Positions 7,929 to 15,656 of a stretch of 64,000 nt of DNA are shown piece after piece. The stretch's first letter is position 1; every line of letters starts with the position of its first letter. A program made the position numbers and the translations under genes. The notes under the pieces are model-generated. The model had not been told where the DNA came from. It was given only the letters and a program-made list of their open reading frames with translations, and made no database searches. The stretch covers positions 1 through 64,000 of the forward strand of contig NZ_LPVY01000013.1 of assembly GCF_001613805.1 (NCBI RefSeq). The letters are read 5' to 3'. This DNA is from Thalassospira lucentensis. GTDB lineage: Bacteria > Pseudomonadota > Alphaproteobacteria > Rhodospirillales > Thalassospiraceae.

Positions 7929-8345
7929 TCACTTTTGTCGTGTTCTTGGGGGATGAAAGTGATCCGCTGCGATGTATACAGACATTGGTCGAATACATCT
8001 CATCCGGCTCAAAATCTGTTTCCCCTTGAGAGGATTGGTTCTGTTCTCTCCTGAGGGTATAATATCCTTGTTTTCCTTGCTCGCATCGATTTTATAATCG
8101 CGCCACACCCGTTCCATTCTAAACATAAAAAGAACCCCGCATCGTAAGGGGGTAATCTTTTCACGAACAGTGCTTCGATCCGTGAAATGGACGGGGATAC
8201 ACGGGGATTTCCCTTGATTTCGGACAATTCGCACCCGGTTTGTCGGTGATGGCGAGTGTTTGGATGTTTGACAGCATGAAAAATTCAAAGTAAATGCAAA
8301 CAATTCGCAGTTGCTTTGCTGCGGGATGTGATCTGTCGGGGGCCC
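7929..8345 (+). other. 417-bp gap holding two promoter-like sites
   Basis: No convincing gene lies here. TTGGTT (8035-8040), 17 bp and TATAAT (8058-8063) form a sigma-70-like promoter with no open reading frame close behind it. A second promoter-like pair near 8268-8296 fits the ECF sigma gene. A weak hairpin (ACCCC and GGGGT near 8133-8151) followed by a T-rich stretch could end a small transcript from the first promoter. Confidence 0.4.
8268..8309 (+). promoter_or_regulatory. Promoter with overlapping Fur-like dyad upstream of the ECF sigma gene
   Basis: TTGACA (8268-8273), 17 bp, then TAAATG (8291-8296). A 7-1-7 inverted repeat TGCAAAC-A-ATTCGCA (8295-8309, 5 of 7 positions symmetric) overlaps the -10 box. 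A Fur or similar iron regulator bound here would block the promoter, which fits a sigma gene heading an iron-uptake operon. The assignment to Fur is inference. Confidence 0.5.
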
Positions 8346-8876
8346 ATGGTTGCAAGTTGGCGCGACGAGGAATTGCTCGCCCTGTTCGTGACCAGAAGGC
8401 GCGAACTGGTCAATTACGCGCGCGCAATTGTCGGAGATCGTGCTGCTGCCGAGGATGTCGTGCAGGATGCCTATTTCCGGCTGGAACGTGCCGGTGCCGT
8501 TAAAATGGATGATAGGCTTGATGAGCCGGTTGGCTATATTTTCCGGATCGTTCGCAACCTTGCCATAGATGGCCGTCGCAAGATGGTACGCGAAAGCAAC
8601 CATGTTGGCATTGATGAAAACAGCATGACCGACGCCGTTCCCGAAGATCGGCCGGGCCCTGAAGCACAAGCCATCGCACGAAGCGAACTCAGGCTGCTTG
8701 AGCAGATATTGGCGGAGCTTCCGGCCCGGTCGCGCATCGCCCTTGAAATGCACCGGTTTGGCGGGTGCAAATTTTCTGAAATCGCCGCAAGGCTTGATAT
8801 TTCGGTAGGTACAGCGCACGCGCTGGTGACCGACGCGATAGAGCATTGCAAAACGCGTTTGGCAAGGGAGAGGTAA
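8346..8876 (+). CDS. ECF sigma factor, FecI type
   Basis: 176 residues with the two sigma-70 domains only. Region 2 shows RRRELVNYARAIVGDRAAAE and DVVQDAYFRL, followed by EPVGYIFRIVRNLAIDGRRK. Region 4 shows LAELPARSRIALEMHRFGG and a helix-turn-helix KFSEIAARLDISVGTAHALV. FecI-type factors recruit RNA polymerase to a TonB receptor promoter when FecR relays an outer-membrane signal. It is followed by a FecR-type gene and an STN-containing receptor, the full signalling trio. I chose the ATG at 8346; an in-frame TTG at 8316 is less likely. Confidence 0.92.
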   Translation: MVASWRDEELLALFVTRRRELVNYARAIVGDRAAAEDVVQDAYFRLERAGAVKMDDRLDEPVGYIFRIVRNLAIDGRRKMVRESNHVGIDENSMTDAVPEDRPGPEAQAIARSELRLLEQILAELPARSRIALEMHRFGGCKFSEIAARLDISVGTAHALVTDAIEHCKTRLARER

Positions 8877-9032
8877 GCGTGCGCAATAAATGCTGAAAAA
8901 TTGAAAATTCAGCAGACTGCCATCGTTTATTCAGTAAGGAAGCAACGCAATGTGTCAGGACATGAAAAATCCCGCAAAACGGACCGCAAAGGCGGCCCCT
9001 GTCCTGCGAAGCACATGGAGAGATGCGAAGCG

Positions 9033-10088
9033 ATGAACGATATGACGAAACCAGAGTCGGCAAGCGAGTGGATCGCCTTGCTAGGCGACGATCCCGATAA
9101 CCGGGATTTGCGCGCGCGCCATGACGCGTGGCTGGAAAGCAGTATGGAAAACCGTGCCGACTGGAACGAGACACTGCGTGTCTGGCAGATGCTTGATATG
9201 ACTGTGCCGGTCCATGTTGCGGAATGGCAGGACAGGATAGGACAAGTACAACCGACCGTTTCGCGCGAAGATCGCGTCGTTGCGAGGCCGGATACGGATG
9301 CCGGTCCAGTTGTCCCGGTGCGCGGGCGAGGCGGGCGTTCATTCTGGCCGCGGCAGCTGTCGCTGGGGCTGTCGCTGGGGCTGTCGGGATCTGCTCTGAT
9401 CGCGTGCCTGCTGGTCTTTGCCTTGCCGGGCTGGATGATTGATCTGAATGCGGATTATCAAAGCCCGATCGGGGAGATACGCGTGGTCGAACTGCCGGAT
9501 GGCAGCATGTTGCATCTTGCTCCAGATAGTGCGGTTGCGCTGGCTTTTGCCGGGGACAAACGACAGATTGAACTGCTGCGAGGTGAAGCGTTTTTCGACG
9601 TTGTACCAATGACGGATCGACCGTTTCGTGTGATTTCCGGCGAAGCGGAAACAACGGTTCTCGGGACGGCGTTTGATGTCCGTCGCGGTGGATACGGTGT
9701 TGATGTCGCGGTCGAACACGGGCGGGTTCGTGTGGAACATAGCCGTGGGAGCCAGTCGGACAATGTATCCGAACTTGGTGCCGGTGACATGGTGCATGTT
9801 GACCCGGATGGTTCATTTGTTCGTCAGACGATGGCGCCCGAACTGGTGGCGGCATGGCGTGGCGGACGACTGATTGCCAAGGATCAGTCGGTTGCCGAGG
9901 TCGTTGAAACGGTTGACCGTTATTTCGATGGCTGGATTTTGATCAGCGATGATGCACTCGGAAGTGAGCCATTGACCGGGATTTATAACCTTGAAGACCC
10001 CAAGGCGGCCCTTGCCGCGATTGCAGATGCGCAAGGTGCTGTGCTTCGCGAAATTTCGCCATGGATTCTTATGCTGTCACCCGAATAG
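9033..10088 (+). CDS. FecR-type anti-sigma regulator
   Basis: About 351 residues. An N-terminal cytoplasmic part (ASEWIALLGDDPDNRDLRAR, DUF4880-like) would hold the sigma factor. One membrane helix lies around SLGLSGSALIACLLVFALPG. The periplasmic FecR domain starts at SPIGEIRVVELPDGSMLHL and contains RGEAFFDVV and FRVISGEAETTVLGTAFDVR. The C-terminal STN-like tail (ESLTGIYN-type segment: EPLTGIYNLEDPKAALAAI) would contact the receptor. The start at 9033 is chosen because upstream codons are not family-like. The membrane helix is coded by a small 12-bp tandem repeat giving GLSLGLSLG. Confidence 0.88.
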   Translation: MNDMTKPESASEWIALLGDDPDNRDLRARHDAWLESSMENRADWNETLRVWQMLDMTVPVHVAEWQDRIGQVQPTVSREDRVVARPDTDAGPVVPVRGRGGRSFWPRQLSLGLSLGLSGSALIACLLVFALPGWMIDLNADYQSPIGEIRVVELPDGSMLHLAPDSAVALAFAGDKRQIELLRGEAFFDVVPMTDRPFRVISGEAETTVLGTAFDVRRGGYGVDVAVEHGRVRVEHSRGSQSDNVSELGAGDMVHVDPDGSFVRQTMAPELVAAWRGGRLIAKDQSVAEVVETVDRYFDGWILISDDALGSEPLTGIYNLEDPKAALAAIADAQGAVLREISPWILMLSPE

Positions 10089-10101
10089 TGCTTGTCTGAA
10101 A

Positions 10102-10121
10102 TCGCCGTGAAAACACGGCGA
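10102..10121 (+). promoter_or_regulatory. Perfect hairpin after the fecR-like gene
   Basis: TCGCCGTG and CACGGCGA pair perfectly around AAAA, 13 bp after the fecR-like stop. There is no T tract. It could stabilise the upstream message or mark the end of the sigma/anti-sigma unit before the receptor promoter. Confidence 0.5.
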
Positions 10122-10261
10122 AGAATGATATTGCGAAAAAATCTCAACTTTTTTTGAATATCGCCACGCCCCCCTTCGTTGCTTGGTTAAAGGGTGAACT
10201 TAATTCGCATTTGCAAATCACCCATTCTGCAAAACGTAAAACCAGGCGGAGACTGAACTTT

Positions 10262-12559
10262 ATGACGGGGGTTAATTTGTCGATGGCTTCGGGGAAATGG
10301 CGTCGTACCTTTGCGATGTCGACAGCATTATCGGCATTTGCGGTTTCGGGGATCGCATTTTCGGCCGGTGCGATGGAAAATACGGTGCCGGCCACGGCTG
10401 CCCAAGCCGCAATCAGTGAACTGGCACAGGCCAGCCAGCAACATGATTTCGATATTGCCAGACAACCACTTGCCGATGCGCTTGCCCTTTTCGGGCAGCA
10501 GGCCGGTCTTCAGATTTCGGCCCATGGCGATCTGGTGCGTGATGTTGAAACCAATGGCGTCGTCGGTCTGATGAATACCGAGGCTGCGCTACAACGTCTT
10601 CTGGCCGGAACCGGGCTTGTGTACCGGATTGCTGATGACGGCTCAGTCACGATTACAAGTTCGGCGCAAAGCAGTGACGCATCCGAAACCATGGTCAGCC
10701 CGATCCTGATCGAAGCTGCCAGTGTGGCTGATGATCGTCCAGGGGCCGCAGATCGGGCAAACTCGGTCCGTGTTACGCGAGAAGATCTTGAACGTCGTAA
10801 TCCACAAGACGTCAAACAGGTTTTTGCCGGTGAATCCGGTGTTTCGGTCGGTGGATCGATCCCCTTAAACCAGAAGCTTTATGTTAACGGGATCGAGGAA
10901 ACCAATCTTGCAGTTTCCATTGACGGCGCGCGCCAGAATAACAAGGTGTTTCACCATAGCGGAACAAACCTGATTGACCCCAGCCTTCTGAAGGCGGCCC
11001 GGATTGATCCGGGTGTGGCCCCGGCGGATGCCGGGCCGGGGGCGCTTGGTGGTGCGATTGTCTATGAAACCGTCGATGTTGCCGATGTCCTGGAACCGGG
11101 CCGTTCACTTGGCGGGTTTGTCAAAGGTAGTTATGACACCGACAGCGAAACCTTCAGCAACGATCTGTCATCCTATGGACGAGCCGGTGCCTTTGAATTG
11201 TTGGGCTATTTCAAATGGGCCAAGGGTGACGATTACGAGGCAGGGAATGGGGAGCAGGTCCCTGGCACTGAAGCCGACATGCGTTCAGGTCTGATCAAAA
11301 CTGCCTACGAAGCCCAAAACGGTCACCGTTTCGAATTTTCCGGGGAACAGGTCCGCGACCGCGCCCAGCGTCCGTATCGTGCCAACATGACCGATCTTAC
11401 CAACCGGAACCAACCGGACGAACTTGGTTATGATATGCGTCGTCGTAACTTTGCGTTCAATTACGGACAGGCCGGTGCACAGGGGCTTTGGGATCCCAAA
11501 GCGGTTCTGGCCTATAGCGAGACATATCTGTACGCGCCGTTGACTGAACAAAGTCGTGGCACGACCAGCAGTTTTTCGGGAAAGTTCGAAAACGACTTCA
11601 ATTTGACGGACCGCGATACGGTTACGACCGGCGTCGATTTTTATAATGACGTTGCCGAATACGATGGGCCGGATACCGATGTAGATGAAGAGGCAACCAA
11701 TTTTGGTGCCTATGCGCAGGCACGTATCCAGCCGTTTGATCCTTTGCGTCTATCGTTCGGTATGCGTGGCGATACACAGAAATTTACAGGCATTGACGGT
11801 ACCGAGTTTGAAAATGATGGACTGAGTGGCAACGTATCTGCGGCGGTTGACGTTACCGATTTTCTGACAGTCAATGCAGGTTATTCCAATGTCTGGGGTG
11901 GCATCGCACTGGCTGAAAACTTTATCCTGAACCCGGCATGGGATTACAGCGACGGTATCAAGCCGGTTCGTTCGGAAAACTACACCACCGGATTTGAAGT
12001 TCATCACGAAGGGTTCAGTTTTAATGCCGGTATTTTCCGCAGTGTATTTGACAATGCCCGTGATCCGGGCTGGACACCCGGTCCTTCGGTTGTCGTCGAT
12101 TTCGAAACACGCGGCTACAATCTCGGTGCCGGTTATAATTGGGGCCCAGGTTTTATCCGGGTGTCTTATACCGACAGCGAAATCACCGTGAACGGCAACC
12201 CGGGTGATTCTGACGGTACCCAATATCTTGGTGCGCCGCTTGGTCGGATCATCGCGCTCGAAGCCGCCCACCGGATCGACACGATCAATCTGACCTTGGG
12301 CGGGACGCTTGATGCCGCCTTGAAAAATACCGATACGACCGATGCGGGTGGAACGGCACAGGAAGCCTATGAGGTCGTCGGGCTTTATGCCGAATATCAA
12401 CCCGAAGCAGCTGACTATCTGACGCTTCGCATCGAAGCAAACAACATCTTTGATGAAGAGTATTCCGATCGTGCATCTTACGGGCAGGACTTCACCAACG
12501 TTGTCCCGCTTTACGAACCGGGCCGGTCTTTCCTGTTGATGGCGAAGGCGCGCTTCTAG
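10262..12559 (+). CDS. TonB-dependent receptor with N-terminal STN signalling domain
   Basis: 765 residues. After a signal peptide (SALSAF...AFSAGA region) comes a Secretin/TonB short N-terminal (STN) domain at about 60-120 (FDIARQPLADALALFGQQAG), the hallmark of transducers that signal through FecR. The plug follows (VRVTREDLERRNPQDVKQVF, LYVNGIEE, GARQNNKVFHHSG), then a beta-barrel ending in YEPGRSFLLMAKARF with the terminal aromatic Phe. The plug is reminiscent of the haem/haemoglobin receptor group, while the neighbouring ABC genes suit a siderophore or haem. The ligand is not certain. The start at 10262 follows GGCGGAGA. Confidence 0.93.
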   Translation: MTGVNLSMASGKWRRTFAMSTALSAFAVSGIAFSAGAMENTVPATAAQAAISELAQASQQHDFDIARQPLADALALFGQQAGLQISAHGDLVRDVETNGVVGLMNTEAALQRLLAGTGLVYRIADDGSVTITSSAQSSDASETMVSPILIEAASVADDRPGAADRANSVRVTREDLERRNPQDVKQVFAGESGVSVGGSIPLNQKLYVNGIEETNLAVSIDGARQNNKVFHHSGTNLIDPSLLKAARIDPGVAPADAGPGALGGAIVYETVDVADVLEPGRSLGGFVKGSYDTDSETFSNDLSSYGRAGAFELLGYFKWAKGDDYEAGNGEQVPGTEADMRSGLIKTAYEAQNGHRFEFSGEQVRDRAQRPYRANMTDLTNRNQPDELGYDMRRRNFAFNYGQAGAQGLWDPKAVLAYSETYLYAPLTEQSRGTTSSFSGKFENDFNLTDRDTVTTGVDFYNDVAEYDGPDTDVDEEATNFGAYAQARIQPFDPLRLSFGMRGDTQKFTGIDGTEFENDGLSGNVSAAVDVTDFLTVNAGYSNVWGGIALAENFILNPAWDYSDGIKPVRSENYTTGFEVHHEGFSFNAGIFRSVFDNARDPGWTPGPSVVVDFETRGYNLGAGYNWGPGFIRVSYTDSEITVNGNPGDSDGTQYLGAPLGRIIALEAAHRIDTINLTLGGTLDAALKNTDTTDAGGTAQEAYEVVGLYAEYQPEAADYLTLRIEANNIFDEEYSDRASYGQDFTNVVPLYEPGRSFLLMAKARF

Positions 12560-12584
12560 GGTTTTAAAGGATTTGGATGCATTG

Positions 12585-12615
12585 CCTGGGACCGGTTCGC
12601 TGGTCCCAGGTTTTT
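12585..12615 (+). terminator. Terminator or attenuator between receptor and binding protein genes
   Basis: A perfect 9-bp stem CCTGGGACC (12585-12593) / GGTCCCAGG (12602-12610) followed by TTTTTC. It probably ends much receptor transcription, with read-through into the ABC genes 23 bp further on. Confidence 0.85.
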
Positions 12616-12637
12616 CTGTTAACGGAGGCAAAGTGGT

Positions 12638-13771
12638 ATGCCGCATGTGATGCGCGCGCTTTTTCTGACGGGTCTGGCTTTGATGGCAAGCCTTCCTGTG
12701 CGGGCTGGAACGATTGAAATAACCGACCTTGCCGGGCGACAGGTGCGCATTGAAACGCCGGTCGAACGACTGGTAATCAGCGAGGGGCGGTATATTCCGC
12801 TTTTGGCCATGCTGCGGCCATATGATCCGGTTGGCAGTTTGGTTGGTATGATGACGCCGCTTGGCTGGACTCAGCCCGACCTTGAACAGCAGCTTTTTGC
12901 CAGTTTCCCTGAAGCAAAAAACATCCCCTTATTTGGCGGGCGCAGCGAGGATAGCGTTTCGGTCGAAAAGATTATCGATCTGGCCCCGCAATTGGCGATT
13001 TTCGGGCTGAATGACCACGGCCCGGGGGCAAAAAATGCAGAAATGATTGATCAGCTGACCGCCGCAGGTACGCAAATCATCTTTATCGATTTTCGAGCTG
13101 ATCCATTGAACAACACCCTGCCTTCCATCGAAATTCTCGGTCGTGTACTGGGGGCGGAGGACCGGGCAGGCGACTATATTGCCTTTTACCAAAGCCGGCT
13201 TGAGACCATTCGCCAACGGGTCGCGGATGTTGATGTCCGTCCGACGGTATTTTTGCAGGCCCATCCCGGTCGTTTCGAATGTTGCTGGGGCATGGCAGAG
13301 GGCATGCTGGGACCGTTTGTTGGTGAGGCGGGCGGCCTTAATATTGCCGATGCCGTCGCCCCCGGACCAACGGCCCAGCATACGGCTGAGTTTCTGCTGA
13401 CGGAAAATCCGGATGTCTGGATCGGGACAGCATCGGGTACGGCCAAGGAATATCGAGATGGGGCTTTGCCGGTTGCGCTGGGGGCAGGTATGACGGCCGA
13501 AATGGCGGCCGACAGTCTCGCACGCTATCTCGCTGCGCCGGAATTTGCAGCCCTTGATGCCGTTCGAAGCGACCGGGCACACAGCATCTGGCACAATTTT
13601 TATAACTCGCCTTTTAACATCGTGGCGCTCGAAGCCTTTGCAACATGGATCCATCCAGACCTGTTTGCCGATCTTCATCCGGAAAAGACCATGCAATATA
13701 TCTACGACACCTGGTTACCGTTCGACCTTCATGGTGTTCACAGCGCGACGGTACATCATGGTGCCCGCTGA
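12638..13771 (+). CDS. Iron-complex ABC transporter, periplasmic binding protein
   Basis: 377 residues of the TroA/FecB-like superfamily. A signal peptide (ALFLTGLALMASLPVRAG) precedes TIEITDLAGRQVRIETPVER, the classic first strand and loop. Later segments ADSLARYLAAPEFAALDAVR and VRSDRAHSIWHNFYNSPFNI fit the C-terminal lobe. There is no lipobox Cys, so it should be soluble in the periplasm. The ribosome site ACGGAGG precedes the ATG. It carries ligand from the TonB receptor to the permease. Its last 14 bases overlap the permease gene. Confidence 0.9.
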   Translation: MPHVMRALFLTGLALMASLPVRAGTIEITDLAGRQVRIETPVERLVISEGRYIPLLAMLRPYDPVGSLVGMMTPLGWTQPDLEQQLFASFPEAKNIPLFGGRSEDSVSVEKIIDLAPQLAIFGLNDHGPGAKNAEMIDQLTAAGTQIIFIDFRADPLNNTLPSIEILGRVLGAEDRAGDYIAFYQSRLETIRQRVADVDVRPTVFLQAHPGRFECCWGMAEGMLGPFVGEAGGLNIADAVAPGPTAQHTAEFLLTENPDVWIGTASGTAKEYRDGALPVALGAGMTAEMAADSLARYLAAPEFAALDAVRSDRAHSIWHNFYNSPFNIVALEAFATWIHPDLFADLHPEKTMQYIYDTWLPFDLHGVHSATVHHGAR

Positions 13772-14807
13772 TCTTTCGCTTCATGACCGGTTTGGAGCCA
13801 TTCATCGTCGCAGGTTGTTGATCATATCCGTAATGGTTCTGGCGCTTTTTCTCAGCCTTGGTCTTGATCTGGCGGCGGGGCCAGCCGGGCTTGATATCGG
13901 CGATATTGTCGGGGGTATTCTTGATCCGCAATCGCTGGCGCTTCGGCATCGGATCATTCTTTGGGAAGTCCGGTTGCCTGATGCACTGATTGCGCTTGCG
14001 GTTGGGGCTGCATTGGGGCTGGCAGGGATCGAAACCCAGACCATTCTTGATAATCCGCTTGCCAGTCCCTTTACGCTTGGCGTGTCATCGGCTGCGGTTC
14101 TCGGGGCCAGCCTTGCAATCGTGCTTGTTCCGGTTCTGCCCTTCCTGCCCGAAACCGCGATCTTACCGGTGATGGCACTGCTTTTCGCGCTGGGATCTGG
14201 GATATTGATCCTGTTGATTGTGCGTTGGAGCGGCGGCGCACGCGAGACCGTTGTTCTGTTCGGGATTGCACTGGTGTTCCTTTGCAATGCCCTGACCGCC
14301 GGGTTGCAATATCTGGCCAGTGCCGAAGCGGTTCAGCAGATCGTATTCTGGACCATCGGCAATCTGACCCGTGCCGGATGGCTTGAAGTCGGGCTGGTGA
14401 CGGCGTGCTTCGTGGTTATTCTGCCCTTTTCCCTGCGGCAGGTTTGGATCATGACACTTCTGCGCGGGGGCGAGGCTCATGCGCGCAGTATGGGGATCAA
14501 TGTTGCCCGGCTTCGCATGTGGGTCATTCTGCGCATTTCTGTTCTGGCGGCCTTTGCTGTTTGCTTTGTCGGGGCGATCGGTTTTATCGGGTTGGTCGGG
14601 CCGCATATTGCCCGCCTGCTTCTGGGCGAGGATCACCGTTTGCTGGTCCCGGGATCGGCAATTTGCGGGGCATTGATCCTGTCGCTGGCGTCTTTCCTGT
14701 CCAAGGCACTTGTGCCGGGCGTTATTATTCCGGTTGGCATTCTGACTGCTGTTGTCGGCGTGCCGGTCTTTCTGGGGCTTCTTGCCGGACGGAGGAAAAC
14801 GATATGA
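13758..14807 (+). CDS. Iron-complex ABC transporter permease (FecCD family)
   Basis: 349 residues with about ten membrane helices. Family motifs include LWEVRLPDALIALAVGAALG, ETQTILDNPLASPFTLGVSS and the cytoplasmic coupling segment GFIGLVGPHIARLLLGEDHR, all typical of BtuC/FecCD subunits. It works as a homodimer with the ATPase. The ATG at 13758 overlaps the end of the binding-protein gene by 14 bp. The frame is open upstream but the extra residues are hydrophilic and not family-like. Confidence 0.93.
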   Translation: MVPADLSLHDRFGAIHRRRLLIISVMVLALFLSLGLDLAAGPAGLDIGDIVGGILDPQSLALRHRIILWEVRLPDALIALAVGAALGLAGIETQTILDNPLASPFTLGVSSAAVLGASLAIVLVPVLPFLPETAILPVMALLFALGSGILILLIVRWSGGARETVVLFGIALVFLCNALTAGLQYLASAEAVQQIVFWTIGNLTRAGWLEVGLVTACFVVILPFSLRQVWIMTLLRGGEAHARSMGINVARLRMWVILRISVLAAFAVCFVGAIGFIGLVGPHIARLLLGEDHRLLVPGSAICGALILSLASFLSKALVPGVIIPVGILTAVVGVPVFLGLLAGRRKTI

Positions 14808-15601
14808 CGATCTTTTCCGCCACCGGTATTTCCGCATCCTATGGCCGGACCCGGATATTGCATGATGTCGATCTGCCTGAATTGCAAGATGACGAGGTAT
14901 TGGGGCTTCTTGGCCCGAATGCATCGGGTAAATCGACCCTGATGCGGTGCCTGACCGGCGAGAAGACCCATCATGGCCGAATCGTTCTGGATGGCAGCGA
15001 CCGGGATGATATGGACGTTATGGCATGGCATCGCCGGGTGGCAACCATGCCGCAAACACCGCCCAATCCCAGTGTCCTGATGCCGACCGAACTGATGTGG
15101 AGTACGGCGCGCGCCCTTGATCTTGATTTTTCGGATCGCGAACTGGCTGATCGGATAGAGGATATCTTTAACCGGCTTGGGCTGGATGATTTTGCCCTGT
15201 CGCCGCTGCATGTTCTGTCAGGTGGCAAGCGACAGCTGGTCGGGCTTGCGCTGGCACTGCTGCGTGACCCGGATGTTTTGCTGCTTGATGAACCGACATC
15301 GGCACTTGATCTGCATTGGCGAATGGTGGTGCTTGATCTTGTGCGTGAACGGTTGACTGAGCGCGGCGGGGTTGTGATTGCCGCCCTGCATGATCTTGAT
15401 CTGGCGGCACGTTATTGCGACCGGATTGTATTGCTTGAAGCCGGTCAAATCGTTGCATCCGGCACCCCCGGCGAGGTGTTAACGCCTGATAATCTGGCGC
15501 GCGTCTATCATGTGGAAACATCGGTTTCGCGAGATGAGCAAGGGCGGCCTGCGGTGCAGGTGATACGGCCCATTCGTTCCGGCGAACGGCTTGCCCGATA
15601 A
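14804..15601 (+). CDS. Iron-complex ABC transporter ATPase (FecE/FhuC-like)
   Basis: 265 residues with Walker A GPNASGKST, Q-loop near TMPQTPPNPS, signature LSGGKRQLVGLALALL, Walker B VLLLDEPTSALD and switch His in AALHDLDLAARYCDRI. The start overlaps the permease stop as ATGA behind GGAGGAAAA, showing translational coupling. It powers uptake of the ligand handled by the two upstream genes and closes the iron operon. Confidence 0.94.
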   Translation: MTIFSATGISASYGRTRILHDVDLPELQDDEVLGLLGPNASGKSTLMRCLTGEKTHHGRIVLDGSDRDDMDVMAWHRRVATMPQTPPNPSVLMPTELMWSTARALDLDFSDRELADRIEDIFNRLGLDDFALSPLHVLSGGKRQLVGLALALLRDPDVLLLDEPTSALDLHWRMVVLDLVRERLTERGGVVIAALHDLDLAARYCDRIVLLEAGQIVASGTPGEVLTPDNLARVYHVETSVSRDEQGRPAVQVIRPIRSGERLAR

Positions 15602-15611
15602 CGGCAAACAT

Positions 15612-15650
15612 GAAACGGCCCGGCTTTGCAATAGCCGGCCCGTTTCCTTT
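15612..15650 (+). terminator. Terminator between convergent ABC genes
   Basis: A 14-bp stem (15612-15625 with 15633-15646, one mismatch) followed by CCTTTT. It ends the iron operon and may also serve the convergent ABC exporter gene on the minus strand. Confidence 0.8.
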
Positions 15651-15656
15651 TACCTC

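Noticed and set aside
7929-8846. 305-codon minus-strand open frame
   Set aside because: It overlaps the ECF sigma gene and its promoter region and has no domain-like features.
9358-9385. Tandem repeat in the fecR-like gene as a phase-variation tract
   Set aside because: The 12-bp unit occurs only about two and a half times and codes a normal Leu/Gly membrane helix.
8689-9855. 388-codon minus-strand open frame across the sigma and fecR-like genes
   Set aside because: It is antisense to two clear genes, has low-complexity Arg/Pro/Ser-rich composition and no ribosome site.
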